Assembly (NCBI GenBank): GCA_964596775.1
Contig: CAZQVN010000011.1
Span: 1 to 64,000, forward strand
Reading direction: 5' to 3'
Length of the DNA: 64,000 nucleotides
From: CAZQVN01 sp964596775
GTDB lineage: Bacteria > Eisenbacteria > RBG-16-71-46 > JABDJR01 > JAWXBZ01
The notes under the pieces were generated by a model. The model was not told where the DNA came from. It saw only the letters and a program-made list of their open reading frames with translations, and did no database searches. Position numbers and translations under genes: made by a program. Every line of letters starts with the position of its first letter. The stretch's first letter is position 1. Below are positions 49,178-56,289 of the stretch, piece after piece.

Positions 49178-49522
49178 GTGTCCGCAGTCACCACCCGAAA
49201 AGTCCGGGACATCGTCATCGTCGATCTTCCCGAAACCATCGACGCCTCGACCGAGACGTCGTTCAACGAGAAGGTCGAATGGGCGATGGCCGACACACCC
49301 GGCGCGGTGATCGTCAACTTCGAGCCGGTCAAGACCGCCAACGCCGCCGGCGTCAAGGCGCTCGGGTTCCTGTTCATGCGGGCCCAGGAAGTGGACATCC
49401 CGGTCATCCTCGCCGGAGCCGACCCGTCCGTGGAGCCGCTGCTCGACAAGGCCGGCTACCTCAAGCAGGCCGCGGGAACCGCCGCGGACGTGGACGAGGC
49501 GCTCGAAAGCGACATGGTCTGA
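49178..49522 (+). CDS. STAS-domain protein lacking the phosphorylatable serine
   Basis: A 114-residue single-domain STAS protein, starting at GTG 49178 with AAGGAGG six bases upstream. The fold is recognisable from VIVDLPETIDAST, AVIVNFEPVKTANAAGVKAL and DIPVILAGAD. In anti-sigma-factor antagonists the loop before the second helix is D-S-[SA]-G with a Ser that is phosphorylated; here it is NAAG at 55-58, so both the Asp and the Ser are replaced. The protein may be permanently active, or may bind another partner. No anti-sigma kinase is encoded nearby. Confidence 0.85.
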   Translation: MSAVTTRKVRDIVIVDLPETIDASTETSFNEKVEWAMADTPGAVIVNFEPVKTANAAGVKALGFLFMRAQEVDIPVILAGADPSVEPLLDKAGYLKQAAGTAADVDEALESDMV

Positions 49523-49586
49523 CCGGCGATCATGCCGACGACGCCCGCGCCATGCCCCGGTTGACGCCGGACACCGCCCCGCCCCG

Positions 49587-50258
49587 ATGATCGAAGACAT
49601 CCTCGGCAGCGATCCCGCCCTCGTCGGGGTTTCGTTCGCCTGGATCTTCCTGGTGATCGCCGTTGCCGAGTCGGCACGGCGCGTCTTCAGGCTCGCTCCC
49701 GACGTCTCCCGGAAAACCGTGCATGTCCTCGTGGCGTTCTGGGCGCTGCCGACGGCCCTGCTGTTCCATTCCGCGGTCTGGGCCGCGGTCACCCCGCTGG
49801 TGTTCGTGGTGCTGAACGCCGTCTCCTGGCGCTTCCGCCTCATGGCCGTCATCGAGGAGGACGGCCAGGGCTCTCCCGGAACGATCTACTTCCCGCTGTC
49901 GCTCGCCGTCCTCACGCTGGCCCTCTGGCCGCACGAGGGAGGTCGCGCCGCGAGCGTGGCCGGGATGTTCGCCATGGGCTTCGGCGACGCTTCGGCGTCG
50001 ATCCTCGGCCGCCGGTTCGGAAAGCACCGCTACACGGTGGCCGGCGGAACGAAATCGTGGGAAGGGAGCGCGGTGATGGCCCTGGCCTCGTTCGCGGCGA
50101 TCCTGCTCGGCACGCTGCCGCTGCTCGACCGGCCGGCCGTCGTGCCGGCGGTGGTGGCCGCGGTCGTTGCGGCGGTCGCCGAGGCCCCGGCGGGCCGGGG
50201 GCTCGACAACATCACGGTGCCGATCCTGTCCGGCCTGGCGTTTCTCTGGCTGCTGTGA
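49587..50258 (+). CDS. Dolichol/phytol-kinase-like membrane protein (CTP-transferase family)
   Basis: A 223-residue polytopic protein with about six hydrophobic helices. Signatures are LAPDVSRKTVHVLV near residue 38-51, the GTIYFPLSLAVL segment, MGFGDASASILGRRFG and GGTKSWEGSAVM, the last two typical of the dolichol kinase, phytol kinase and phosphatidate cytidylyltransferase superfamily. It could phosphorylate a polyprenol and so supply lipid carriers for the glycosyltransferases around it; this is inference. It ends 5 bp before the stop of the convergent minus-strand operon. Confidence 0.82.
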   Translation: MIEDILGSDPALVGVSFAWIFLVIAVAESARRVFRLAPDVSRKTVHVLVAFWALPTALLFHSAVWAAVTPLVFVVLNAVSWRFRLMAVIEEDGQGSPGTIYFPLSLAVLTLALWPHEGGRAASVAGMFAMGFGDASASILGRRFGKHRYTVAGGTKSWEGSAVMALASFAAILLGTLPLLDRPAVVPAVVAAVVAAVAEAPAGRGLDNITVPILSGLAFLWLL

Positions 50259-50262
50259 CCGC

Positions 50263-52494
50263 TCACCCTCCGATCCGCGCCCGGAGCGCCAGCGCCACGG
50301 AATCCCGCGGCGTGACCGCCAGCACGCGGTCCAGGTCCTCCCGGGCCGCCTCCCGGTCCCCCATCTCGAGATACGCTCGCGCGCGGTCGCGGCGGATCAC
50401 CGGAACATCGCGGAGCGCCAGCGCCTTCGTGTAGGCGTCCACCGCCCGGCTCCACTCCGAGAGCGCCAGGCTCGCGCTTCCGAGGTTCGCGAGAAACTTG
50501 AAGTCGCCGGGACTCGCTTCGGCGCCGCGCGCGAAGATGTCCCGCGCTTCGCTCAGCCGGCCGAGGTGCGCGTAGCAGACGCCGAGGTTGTACACGGCGC
50601 GGAGGTCGCCGGGGTTGTCGGTCAGCACGCGGGTCAGTTCCGGCAGCGCCTCCCGGTACCGTCCGAGCCGGTTCAGCGCCTCGGCAAGATAGAGACGGTC
50701 GGACGCGTTGCCGGGGTCGCGCTCGAGATTGGCCCGGAGCGCCGGCACGGCGATGGAGAGATGCTCCGTCTCGGCCTTCCGATCCCCGCGCTGGCCGGCG
50801 AGAAGGCCGAGGCCGAACCGGGCGCGCCCGTCGTCGGGCACCCCGGCGATCACCGCACGGAACTGCCGTTCGGCGGCCTCGCCGTTTTCCTCCTGCACGA
50901 AGTGGAAGCCAAGCTGCCGGCGCGACACGAGGTCGTCCGGGTTCAGCTCCACCGCCTTCTCGTACTCCGCCCGCGACCTTTCGGGGTCGCCGGCGGCGAG
51001 CCACGCCGTGGCCGCGCGGCGGGCGTACACGTCGCGCGGAAAGCGCTTCCCGGCGCTCGTGAACAGCTCCGCGGCTTCCCTCTGCCGTCCGGCGTCGGCC
51101 AGCCGGTTCCCGAGACGGTGGTCCGCATGCGCCGCCAGGTACGGGCGCGGCGCCGGCGACCCGTCCCGCCAGGCGGCCACGAACTTTGCACTCGCGTCGT
51201 CGGAATGGAGCAGGATCGCCCACGGAGCGAACAGCGCCAGCGCCGTGACGAACACCGCGGGGGTCGCCCGGCGGAGCCGGATCGCGGCGGGATCGGACCA
51301 GGCGAGCGCCAGCACGAGCGCGGAGGGCCAGGCGAACAGGCACATCAGGTCCCAGTCGAAAACGGGTCCGATCGACGTGGCCAGGAGGAACCGACCGCCG
51401 AGGCCGAGGATCGCCACGGCGCCGACGGGGGTCATCACCGCATTTTTCAGCGCCGCGCGGCCGCCCCCGTGGAACAGAAACGCGGGCAGCAGAAACAGCG
51501 CCGGTCCGAACCCGACCCAGATCCCGTTCACGACGTCGAGGAGATGCCCGACGCTCAGCGGCCCGTCCGACCAGGGGCGCGGCGCGAGGACCGTCACCCG
51601 GCTGAAGTTCACCGCGATGCGCACCGGGTCGAGGCCCGAGAGCCCGGAGGGAAGCGCGTTCCGGAAGAGGGCGAAGGCGGCGAGGACGACCGCGGCCGCC
51701 ACCGCCCCCGGGACCAGCCGCTTCGCCGCGGCGTCGCGCGGCAGGCCGGACAGGACCACCAGCGTGACCGGCAGCAGCAGGATGCCGACGGAGTGCGACA
51801 GGAACGCGAGGATGGCGCCGGCGACGAGAACGCAGTTCGAAACGCGCGAGCGCGGCTCGAGCGCCGCCGCGGCCCAGACCGCGAGGAACGCGACCGCCGG
51901 AGCGTACGCCTCCACGTGTCCCTGGAACAGGCAGAGATACCCGCCGAGTAGGAGCGCCGCCCCCGCGGGGCGCAGCCGCCGGTGACTGCGGCGGAGGAGA
52001 AAGAGCAGCGCGCCGAGATAAAGGACACCGCAGAGCACGGAGTACGCGCGGAGCCAGGAGGCAAGCGCATCGCGGTTGTGGTCCGGCCGGAGCGCCGCGA
52101 CGGCGTACCCGACCAGGTTGTAGAGCGGGCTCCGGTCGGCGAGCGGCTCGCTGCCGCCGAGCCGCGCGATGATGTCGACGGTGTCGCCGAACAGGCGGCT
52201 GCGCACCGGGAACAGGACCCAGAGGGCCGCAAGAGCGACGGCGGCGAGGAGCGCGAACCGGTCGCCGGCGCGATGATCGTCCTCCCGTCCGGCCGCGGGT
52301 CCGCCCCCGCTCCACGGCCACCAGATTCCGGCCAGCCCCGCCGCGCCGAGAGCCCAGCGCGCCGGCTCCGGAAGAAACGCGGACGCCGTGAGCCCCCACA
52401 CCGCGTTCGTGCCCGGGGGCGCGAGGACTGAGAGACCGAGCGCCAGCGTGAGGCCGAAACGAACGAGGAGTTCGGGCCGCCCGTACGGCGTCAT
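50263..52494 (-). CDS. GT-C-like membrane protein with C-terminal TPR repeats
   Basis: A 743-residue protein. The first 430 residues contain about ten transmembrane helices and the loop FPVRSRLFGDTVDIIARLGG, which recalls the catalytic first loop of GT-C glycosyltransferases. Residues 440-743 are at least seven TPR units (AAELFTSAGKRFPRDVY, SRAEYEKAVELNPDD, ALPELTRVLTDNPGD and others). I do not recognise a named family, but the plan (membrane part, then TPRs) is the same as in the two DUF2723 proteins of this operon. It is the last gene of the operon and overlaps the HddA-like gene by ATGA. Confidence 0.8.
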   Translation of the reverse strand: MTPYGRPELLVRFGLTLALGLSVLAPPGTNAVWGLTASAFLPEPARWALGAAGLAGIWWPWSGGGPAAGREDDHRAGDRFALLAAVALAALWVLFPVRSRLFGDTVDIIARLGGSEPLADRSPLYNLVGYAVAALRPDHNRDALASWLRAYSVLCGVLYLGALLFLLRRSHRRLRPAGAALLLGGYLCLFQGHVEAYAPAVAFLAVWAAAALEPRSRVSNCVLVAGAILAFLSHSVGILLLPVTLVVLSGLPRDAAAKRLVPGAVAAAVVLAAFALFRNALPSGLSGLDPVRIAVNFSRVTVLAPRPWSDGPLSVGHLLDVVNGIWVGFGPALFLLPAFLFHGGGRAALKNAVMTPVGAVAILGLGGRFLLATSIGPVFDWDLMCLFAWPSALVLALAWSDPAAIRLRRATPAVFVTALALFAPWAILLHSDDASAKFVAAWRDGSPAPRPYLAAHADHRLGNRLADAGRQREAAELFTSAGKRFPRDVYARRAATAWLAAGDPERSRAEYEKAVELNPDDLVSRRQLGFHFVQEENGEAAERQFRAVIAGVPDDGRARFGLGLLAGQRGDRKAETEHLSIAVPALRANLERDPGNASDRLYLAEALNRLGRYREALPELTRVLTDNPGDLRAVYNLGVCYAHLGRLSEARDIFARGAEASPGDFKFLANLGSASLALSEWSRAVDAYTKALALRDVPVIRRDRARAYLEMGDREAAREDLDRVLAVTPRDSVALALRARIGG

Positions 52495-53591
52495 GCGCCT
52501 TCGATCACGCTCCAGGCGGTGAGACCGTCATCGCGGAACGCGAACGGCACGACCTGCCCGCCCGCCTTTTCGAGACGTTCCGCCACCGTGTGCTTGCCCG
52601 GGAACGGGCAGAACAGGAGCAGGTAACCGCCTCCGCCCGCGCCGAGGATCTTGCCGCCGATGGCGCCCCCCTTTCGCGCCTCGTGGTACAGCTCGTCGAT
52701 CCGCGGATTCGTGATCTTCTCCGAGAGCTGCGTCTTTTCCTGCCACGCCGTGTGCAGCAGGTGACCGAAGTCGGTGAGACGGTCGCGCAGCAGGCACGAC
52801 TTCATCTCCACCGCCAGTTCCTTCATCCGGTCGAGCGCGGCCACCACCGGCGCGGTCTTCTTCACGTACGCCTTCGTCTGGTCGGCCACGATGTTCGCGG
52901 AATCGCGGGTGCGCCCGGTGAAGCAGAGCAGCAGGTTGTACTCCAGCTCGCGGATCGTCGACGGCTTGATCCGCAGCGGGTTGACGACCGTGTGCGATGC
53001 GAAGAACTCGATGAAGTTGAAGCCGCCGAACGTGGCCGCGTACTGGTCCTGGCGGCCGCCGGCCAGCTTCAGCTCAACCCGCTCGATCCGGTAGGTGAGC
53101 TCGGCGATCTCGTAGTCGGTGAGCGTCTCGCGCAGCCATTCCTTGATCACGCCGACCAGCGCCACGGTCATCGTGGACGACGACCCGAGGCCGGAGCCCG
53201 GCGGCGCGTCGGAGTGAAGGAACAGGTCGAACCCGTGCGGCGGCTTGAAGTGGTTGGCCACCGCCTTCACGATGTCGAGCTCGCCGTCGTAGGCCAGCTT
53301 CTTCCGGCCCATCCGGTAGTCGGCCACCATGTCGAAGTCCAGCGAGTTGATGGTGAGGCGGCTGTCCGCCCGGGGACGGAGCGTGGCATAGGCGAACTTG
53401 TCGATCGTCGTGGACAACACCGCGCCTCCTCGCTCGGCGGGATAGGGATCCACGTCGGTGCCGCCGCCGCAGAAGGAGATGCGGAGCGGTGCCCGGGCCC
53501 GGTAGAGGACGGTGCCGGACGGCGCGTGGACCTTCGCGGCGCGGCGGCTCGTGCCGCGAACGGCGCCGATCCGCTTATTTCGGGAAGCCAT
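52491..53591 (-). CDS. hddA: GHMP-family D-glycero-D-manno-heptose 7-phosphate kinase-like
   Basis: A 366-residue GHMP kinase. The opening RARAPLRISFCGGGTDVDPY (31-50) is the signature of heptose/fucose kinases of the HddA type; the ATP-binding motif 2 is PPGSGLGSSS at 130-139, and the C-terminal motif is GGKILGAGGGGYLL. HddA phosphorylates heptose 7-phosphate at C1 on the path to GDP-heptose. About 28 basic residues precede the usual start and no internal start codon fits better. The upstream neighbour is an HddC-like nucleotidyltransferase, which supports the pathway. GmhA and GmhB are not in the window. Confidence 0.88.
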   Translation of the reverse strand: MASRNKRIGAVRGTSRRAAKVHAPSGTVLYRARAPLRISFCGGGTDVDPYPAERGGAVLSTTIDKFAYATLRPRADSRLTINSLDFDMVADYRMGRKKLAYDGELDIVKAVANHFKPPHGFDLFLHSDAPPGSGLGSSSTMTVALVGVIKEWLRETLTDYEIAELTYRIERVELKLAGGRQDQYAATFGGFNFIEFFASHTVVNPLRIKPSTIRELEYNLLLCFTGRTRDSANIVADQTKAYVKKTAPVVAALDRMKELAVEMKSCLLRDRLTDFGHLLHTAWQEKTQLSEKITNPRIDELYHEARKGGAIGGKILGAGGGGYLLLFCPFPGKHTVAERLEKAGGQVVPFAFRDDGLTAWSVIEGA

Positions 53592-54324
53592 CTTTGACCC
53601 TCAGGTAGTCGTCGGGAAGCCCGATGTCCACAAAGTACGCGTCGGTGATGACCCCCTGCAACCCCCGCCCCTCCGCACGCTTCATCCAGCGCGGAAACGT
53701 TTCCCGTTCGAGGGACACCGCCCGACCCGGATCGATGTCGGCGAGGCCGGTTTTCTCGATGAGATAGACCCCCGCGTTGATCAGGCCGGCCCCCTGCTTT
53801 CCCTTTTCGAGGAACTCGAGGATCTCCCCGTCGGGGCTGAGTTTCACCGATCCCTTTTCCCCGGCCTGGCCGTGACGGATCAGGGCCAGCGTGGCCGTGA
53901 CCCCGTCCGGCACCGCGATCGCGTGCACGGACTCGAGGGCCGTCATGTCCAGCGCCAGGAACGTGTCGCCGTTCAGCATCCAGAAGCGCTCCCGGAGATG
54001 CGGTTCCGCGAGCTTCAGGGCGCCGCCGGTGCCGAGCGGTTCCGGCTCCACGCTTTCAGTGAGGTTCATGCCCGCCGGCAGCCCGGCCCGGGCCGCCGCC
54101 GCCACCTCGTCCGCCTTGTGGCCGAGCAGCAGCACGACATCGGAGATGCCGCGGGCGGACAGGAACTCGAGCAGGTGATGAAGAAACGGGCGGCCGCCGA
54201 CCGGCATCAGCACTTTCGGAAGTCCGCCGGACAGCCCGGCGATCCGGGTGCCGAATCCGCCGGCGAGGATCGCGGCCTGGATGGTTTTCATCTCTGGTGA
54301 ATGACCCGAAGGCTGGGCCGCCAT
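53575..54324 (-). CDS. hddC: HddC-like sugar-1-phosphate nucleotidyltransferase
   Basis: A 249-residue nucleotidyltransferase with the pyrophosphorylase signature AAILAGGFGTRIAGL, the lysine in GLPKVLMPVGGRPFL, LGTGGALKLAEP and FWMLNGDTF (the metal-binding Asp). The size and the VDIGLPDDYLRVK ending fit D-glycero-alpha-D-manno-heptose 1-phosphate guanylyltransferase HddC. ATG 54324 lies 3 bp after the previous stop codon; ATG 54291 (MKTIQAAILAGG) is also plausible and closer to the family N-terminus. It overlaps hddA by 17 bp. The nucleotide (GDP or other) is inferred from the pairing with HddA. Confidence 0.85.
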   Translation of the reverse strand: MAAQPSGHSPEMKTIQAAILAGGFGTRIAGLSGGLPKVLMPVGGRPFLHHLLEFLSARGISDVVLLLGHKADEVAAAARAGLPAGMNLTESVEPEPLGTGGALKLAEPHLRERFWMLNGDTFLALDMTALESVHAIAVPDGVTATLALIRHGQAGEKGSVKLSPDGEILEFLEKGKQGAGLINAGVYLIEKTGLADIDPGRAVSLERETFPRWMKRAEGRGLQGVITDAYFVDIGLPDDYLRVKDGFPK

Positions 54325-54327
54325 CCT

Positions 54328-55290
54328 CTACTCGATCCTCTCCCGTATCGAATAATTCCTCTCGTTCTGTTGCCCGCGCGCCATCATCTCCCCCAGGAGC
54401 CCCAGCGAAATGAACTGGGTGGCCAGGATCACCAGGACGACCGCGAAGATGAACAGCGGGCGCACGCGGAGCCAGCCGCCGGACGCCCAGATCCAGGCGA
54501 AGTAGACGAAAATCAGCCCGCCGATCGTGCCGAGCAGGATGCCGACCCGGCCGAACAGGTGCAGGGGGCTGCGGGAGCCCGAATGGAGGAACATCACCGA
54601 GAGAAGATCAAGGAAGCCGTTGACGAAGCGGTTCAGGCCGAACTTGGTGACGCCGTACTTGCGGGCGTGATGCTTGACCGGCACCTCGGTGACCCGGAAC
54701 CCCTTCCAGTGGGAGAGCGCCGGGAGATAGCGGTGGAGTTCGCCGTACACCTCGAGCGCCTTGGCGGCCTCGGCCCGGTAGGCCTTGAAGCCGCAGTTGA
54801 AGTCGTGGAGCTTCAGGCCGCAGGCCATCGAGGTGACCGCGTTGAAGAAGCGCGACGGCACCGTCTTGGAAATCGGATCCTGGCGGTTCTGCTTCCAGCC
54901 GCTGACGACGTCGTACCCCTCTTCCAGCCGGGCGAACAGCTTGGGAAGCTCGGTGGGGTCGTCCTGGAGATCGGCGTCCATCGTCACGATGATGTCGCCG
55001 CGGGCCTCGTTGAAGCCCACCGCCAGCGCGGCCGACTTGCCGAAGTTGCGCCGGAAGGAGATGGCCCGGACCGCGGGGTCCTGGCTCTTCAGCCGCCGGA
55101 TCACGTCGAGCGTTCCGTCGGTGGACCCGTCGTCGATGAACAGGATCTCGTAGGATGCGTTCATCCGGCCGAGTTCCGCCCGGATGCCGGCGTGCAGCTC
55201 CGGCAGGCTCTCGGCCTCGTTGAAGGCGGGGATGACCACGGACACCGCCACCGGTCTGCCGGGACGCGCGGCCAGCTCCAGCTGACTCAC
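54328..55290 (-). CDS. Polyprenyl-phosphate glycosyltransferase, family 2 (GtrB/ArnC-like)
   Basis: A 320-residue enzyme from GTG 55290, which overlaps the upstream epimerase stop as GTGA; a longer frame runs only through the epimerase gene. The GT-A domain has SVVIPAFNEAESL, IDDGSTDGT, RRNFGKSAALAVGF and the metal-binding DADLQDDP. Two C-terminal transmembrane helices (FGRVGILLGTIGGLIFVYFA and FAVVLVILATQFISLGLL) mark the undecaprenyl/dolichyl-phosphate glycosyltransferase group. It should move a sugar from a nucleotide onto polyprenyl phosphate, giving the donor that GT-C enzymes such as DUF2723 proteins use. Confidence 0.92.
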   Translation of the reverse strand: MSQLELAARPGRPVAVSVVIPAFNEAESLPELHAGIRAELGRMNASYEILFIDDGSTDGTLDVIRRLKSQDPAVRAISFRRNFGKSAALAVGFNEARGDIIVTMDADLQDDPTELPKLFARLEEGYDVVSGWKQNRQDPISKTVPSRFFNAVTSMACGLKLHDFNCGFKAYRAEAAKALEVYGELHRYLPALSHWKGFRVTEVPVKHHARKYGVTKFGLNRFVNGFLDLLSVMFLHSGSRSPLHLFGRVGILLGTIGGLIFVYFAWIWASGGWLRVRPLFIFAVVLVILATQFISLGLLGEMMARGQQNERNYSIRERIE

Positions 55291-56267
55291 GGCTGGATTT
55301 CGCCCTTCATGAGCAGCAGGTCCGACAGCCACTCCGTCTCCAGGCGCAGCGCCTCGCTCAGCGGGACCTTCGGCAGGTAGCCGAGATCCTCGCGGGCCCG
55401 CGACGTGTCGGCCACCGTGTGCATCGGGTCTCCCTTCTGCTTGTCCTCGAAACGGATCCGCGCCTTCTTGCCGATGATCGTTTCCAGCATGGCCACCGCC
55501 TCCTTGAGGGAGATGCGGGCCCCGCCGCCGATGTTGTACACCTCGCCGGCGCGCCCGACCTCGGCCGCGGCGATGTTCGCGGCCACCGCGTCCATGACCG
55601 CGGTGAAGTCCCGCGTCTGGTCCCCTTCGCCGTACACGGAAAACTCCTCCTCCCTGAGGATCGCCCTGATCAGCTTGTGAAACGCCATGTCCGGCCGCTG
55701 GCGCGGACCGCAGACCGTGAAGTAGCGGAGCGATACGGTCGGCACGCCGAAGTTGCGCGTGTACAGCCGGCAGAGATGCTCCGCCGCGAGCTTCGTCACG
55801 CCGTAGGGGCTGTAGGGCTGCGGGCGGTCCGTCTCCTTCATCGGCAGCGACACCGCCTCGCCGTACACCGACGAGGAGGACGCGTACACGAACTTGTCGA
55901 GATCGCGCCCCTTGAAGAACTCGAGCAGGCGCTGGGTGACCAGGACATTGTGCTGCGTGTAGAGGTCGAACTCGTCGCCCCACGACGCGCGCACGCCGGC
56001 CTGGGCGGCCTGGTGAAACACCACGTTCACGTCGGAGGCCAGGAACTCGAGATCGGCGGTCCGGAGGTCGACCTCCATGAACTCGAACCCGTCGCGATCG
56101 CCGATCGCGTCGAGGTTGGCCTTCTTGAACGGGCGCGGATAGTAGGGGGTGAACATGTCGGCGCCGCGGACGCGGTAACCGCGGTCGAGGAGCGCTTCCG
56201 TCAAGTGCGACCCGATGAATCCGGCGGCGCCGGTCACCAGGGCGAGTGGTTTCCTGTCTGCGTTCAT
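55287..56267 (-). CDS. NAD-dependent nucleotide-sugar epimerase
   Basis: A 326-residue extended SDR with the cofactor motif TGAAGFIGSHL, catalytic YGVTK in PYSPYGVTKLAAE, and YASSSSVYGE. The ADMFTPYYPRPFKKANL region and LRYFTVCGPRQRPDMA are typical of UDP-glucuronate or UDP-glucose 4-epimerase-like enzymes. It probably supplies an epimerised nucleotide sugar to the neighbouring glycosyltransferases. It lies 22 bp after the upstream DUF2723 gene. Exact substrate not determinable here. Confidence 0.92.
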   Translation of the reverse strand: MNADRKPLALVTGAAGFIGSHLTEALLDRGYRVRGADMFTPYYPRPFKKANLDAIGDRDGFEFMEVDLRTADLEFLASDVNVVFHQAAQAGVRASWGDEFDLYTQHNVLVTQRLLEFFKGRDLDKFVYASSSSVYGEAVSLPMKETDRPQPYSPYGVTKLAAEHLCRLYTRNFGVPTVSLRYFTVCGPRQRPDMAFHKLIRAILREEEFSVYGEGDQTRDFTAVMDAVAANIAAAEVGRAGEVYNIGGGARISLKEAVAMLETIIGKKARIRFEDKQKGDPMHTVADTSRAREDLGYLPKVPLSEALRLETEWLSDLLLMKGEIQP

Positions 56268-56289
56268 GCGATCTCCGAAGGCGGCACCC

